Source of the DNA: Limnanthes douglasii subsp. nivea
Taxonomy: Eukaryota; Streptophyta; Magnoliopsida; Brassicales; Limnanthaceae
Length of the DNA stretch: 64,000 bases
Assembly (NCBI GenBank): GCA_036936605.1
Contig: JAUPFV010000002.1
Location: 201,399,273 to 201,463,272 of the forward strand
Reading direction: 5' to 3'
The number at the start of each line of letters is the position of its first letter. Position 1 is the stretch's first letter. Position numbers and translations under genes: made by a program. Below the pieces are notes generated by a model that ran no database searches, was not told the DNA's origin, and worked only from the letters and a program-made list of their open reading frames with translations. Positions 63,425 to 64,000 of the stretch are shown here, piece by piece.

Positions 63425-64000
63425 TCCAGGGGTCTTTCTGGGGTCATCAGTTTCACCCTCACCCGCAGAAAGCCCCTCAAACTGCTATTCTTCATTGACA
63501 CGAACTGCCCGCAGCGTCCGTGGAGCCAGTGCTGTGGCATAACACTCTCTTAAAATCTTTTGGTTGCTCCGAACAACTCCCACTTATCCTTGAACAGCAT
63601 ATTTCAAACATTGGTGGACTGTTGAGGCCACTGCATGCATCCTAGAGAGCCAAGACCTACCTAAAATAGCATTATAACAAGTGGGACAATCCACCACAAT
63701 AAAAAGTACTCTAACCAATTTCTTAAAAGGGCCCTTGCCCAATAAAACTTCCTCTTCAAACTCCCCGATCACATCTGCTGAGCTCCAAGTGAAACCCACA
63801 ATTGATCTGTCCGAACACTGAATTATAGTTGGGTTTTTCATCTTTTTGTAAAAGGTTAAAAAGAGGATATTGGCTGAACTCCCAGTATCGACCAAGATTC
63901 GTCTTATATCATTGCCCCTAATGGGTGCTCCTATGACAACATCATCTTTATGGGGGCCAGCTATATCCCTCAAGTCATCTTCATCAAAAACAATGAAGGG
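63425..64000 (-). pseudogene. Element B protease (runs off window)
   Basis: The minus strand from 63973: MRDIAGPHKDDVVIGAPIRG, RRILVDTGSSANILFLTFYK with the DTG active site, RSIVGFTWSSADVIGEFEEE, YNAILGRSWLSRMHAVASTV. A stop at 63584 is followed by a less conserved linker to the RT. Upstream codons (FDEDDLRDIAGPHKD) extend to the window edge; gag and the 5' LTR lie outside. Confidence 0.85.

Overview
The window is AT-rich nuclear DNA from a flowering plant, most likely a eudicot. It contains no intact host gene. Almost every recognisable segment is a decayed transposable element, mainly Ty3/gypsy LTR retrotransposons with features of the Tat lineage: a second, archaeal-type RNase H after the RT-associated one, and an extra ORF downstream of pol on the opposite strand. 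Host-derived pieces are limited to a zeaxanthin epoxidase fragment carried inside a Mutator-type transposon, a FRIGIDA-like pseudogene, and a possible F-box/DUF295 fragment.

Layout. 1-3815: element A (plus-strand pol tail, minus-strand antisense ORF). 3816-7727: element F (LTR, PBS, gag, protease, RT), inserted into A's antisense ORF and cut off by a Ty1/copia remnant (7735-8860). 8945-15740: element D, minus strand, whose antisense ORF is split by a copia-type solo LTR with target duplications (11894-12543). 15740-17190: no gene, but a palindromic tandem repeat. 17200-18580: a Pack-MULE with ~220-bp TIRs and a perfect 9-bp target duplication. 19700-30060: three LINE remnants, a minus-strand gypsy gag/protease remnant (J) and the possible F-box piece. 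31092-41327: element H, plus strand, the most complete copy, inserted in the 5' region of element C's antisense ORF. 41328-48715: the rest of element C (minus-strand pol). 48762-53480: LTR pieces, the FRIGIDA-like pseudogene, and gag/protease of a further family (E). 54340-55660: 5' part of a minus-strand element (K). 55665-64000: element B (minus strand, 3' LTR to protease), running off the window end.

The most interesting theme is the antisense ORF (called aORF here). Five gypsy copies (A, B, C, D, H) have pol and an aORF converging on a short spacer. The aORF protein has an N-terminal domain like the plant 'putative gypsy type transposon' family and a coiled-coil, acidic C-terminus. In B and C a GT-AG intron falls at the same codon and phase; A has the same intron with a mutated acceptor; H has an intron at the corresponding place plus a second one. 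The spacers hold family-specific tandem repeats around a conserved ~50-bp motif. Antisense extra ORFs in Tat elements are known. The conserved splicing, the apparent independent promoter and the conserved spacer motif are what deserve follow-up.

A second theme is structural history: a left LTR flanked on both sides by the same CTTTC target duplication and followed by a ~445-bp copy of the right-hand flank, best explained by tandem duplication followed by LTR-LTR recombination, and an LTR flanked by a PBS on one side and a polypurine tract on the other.
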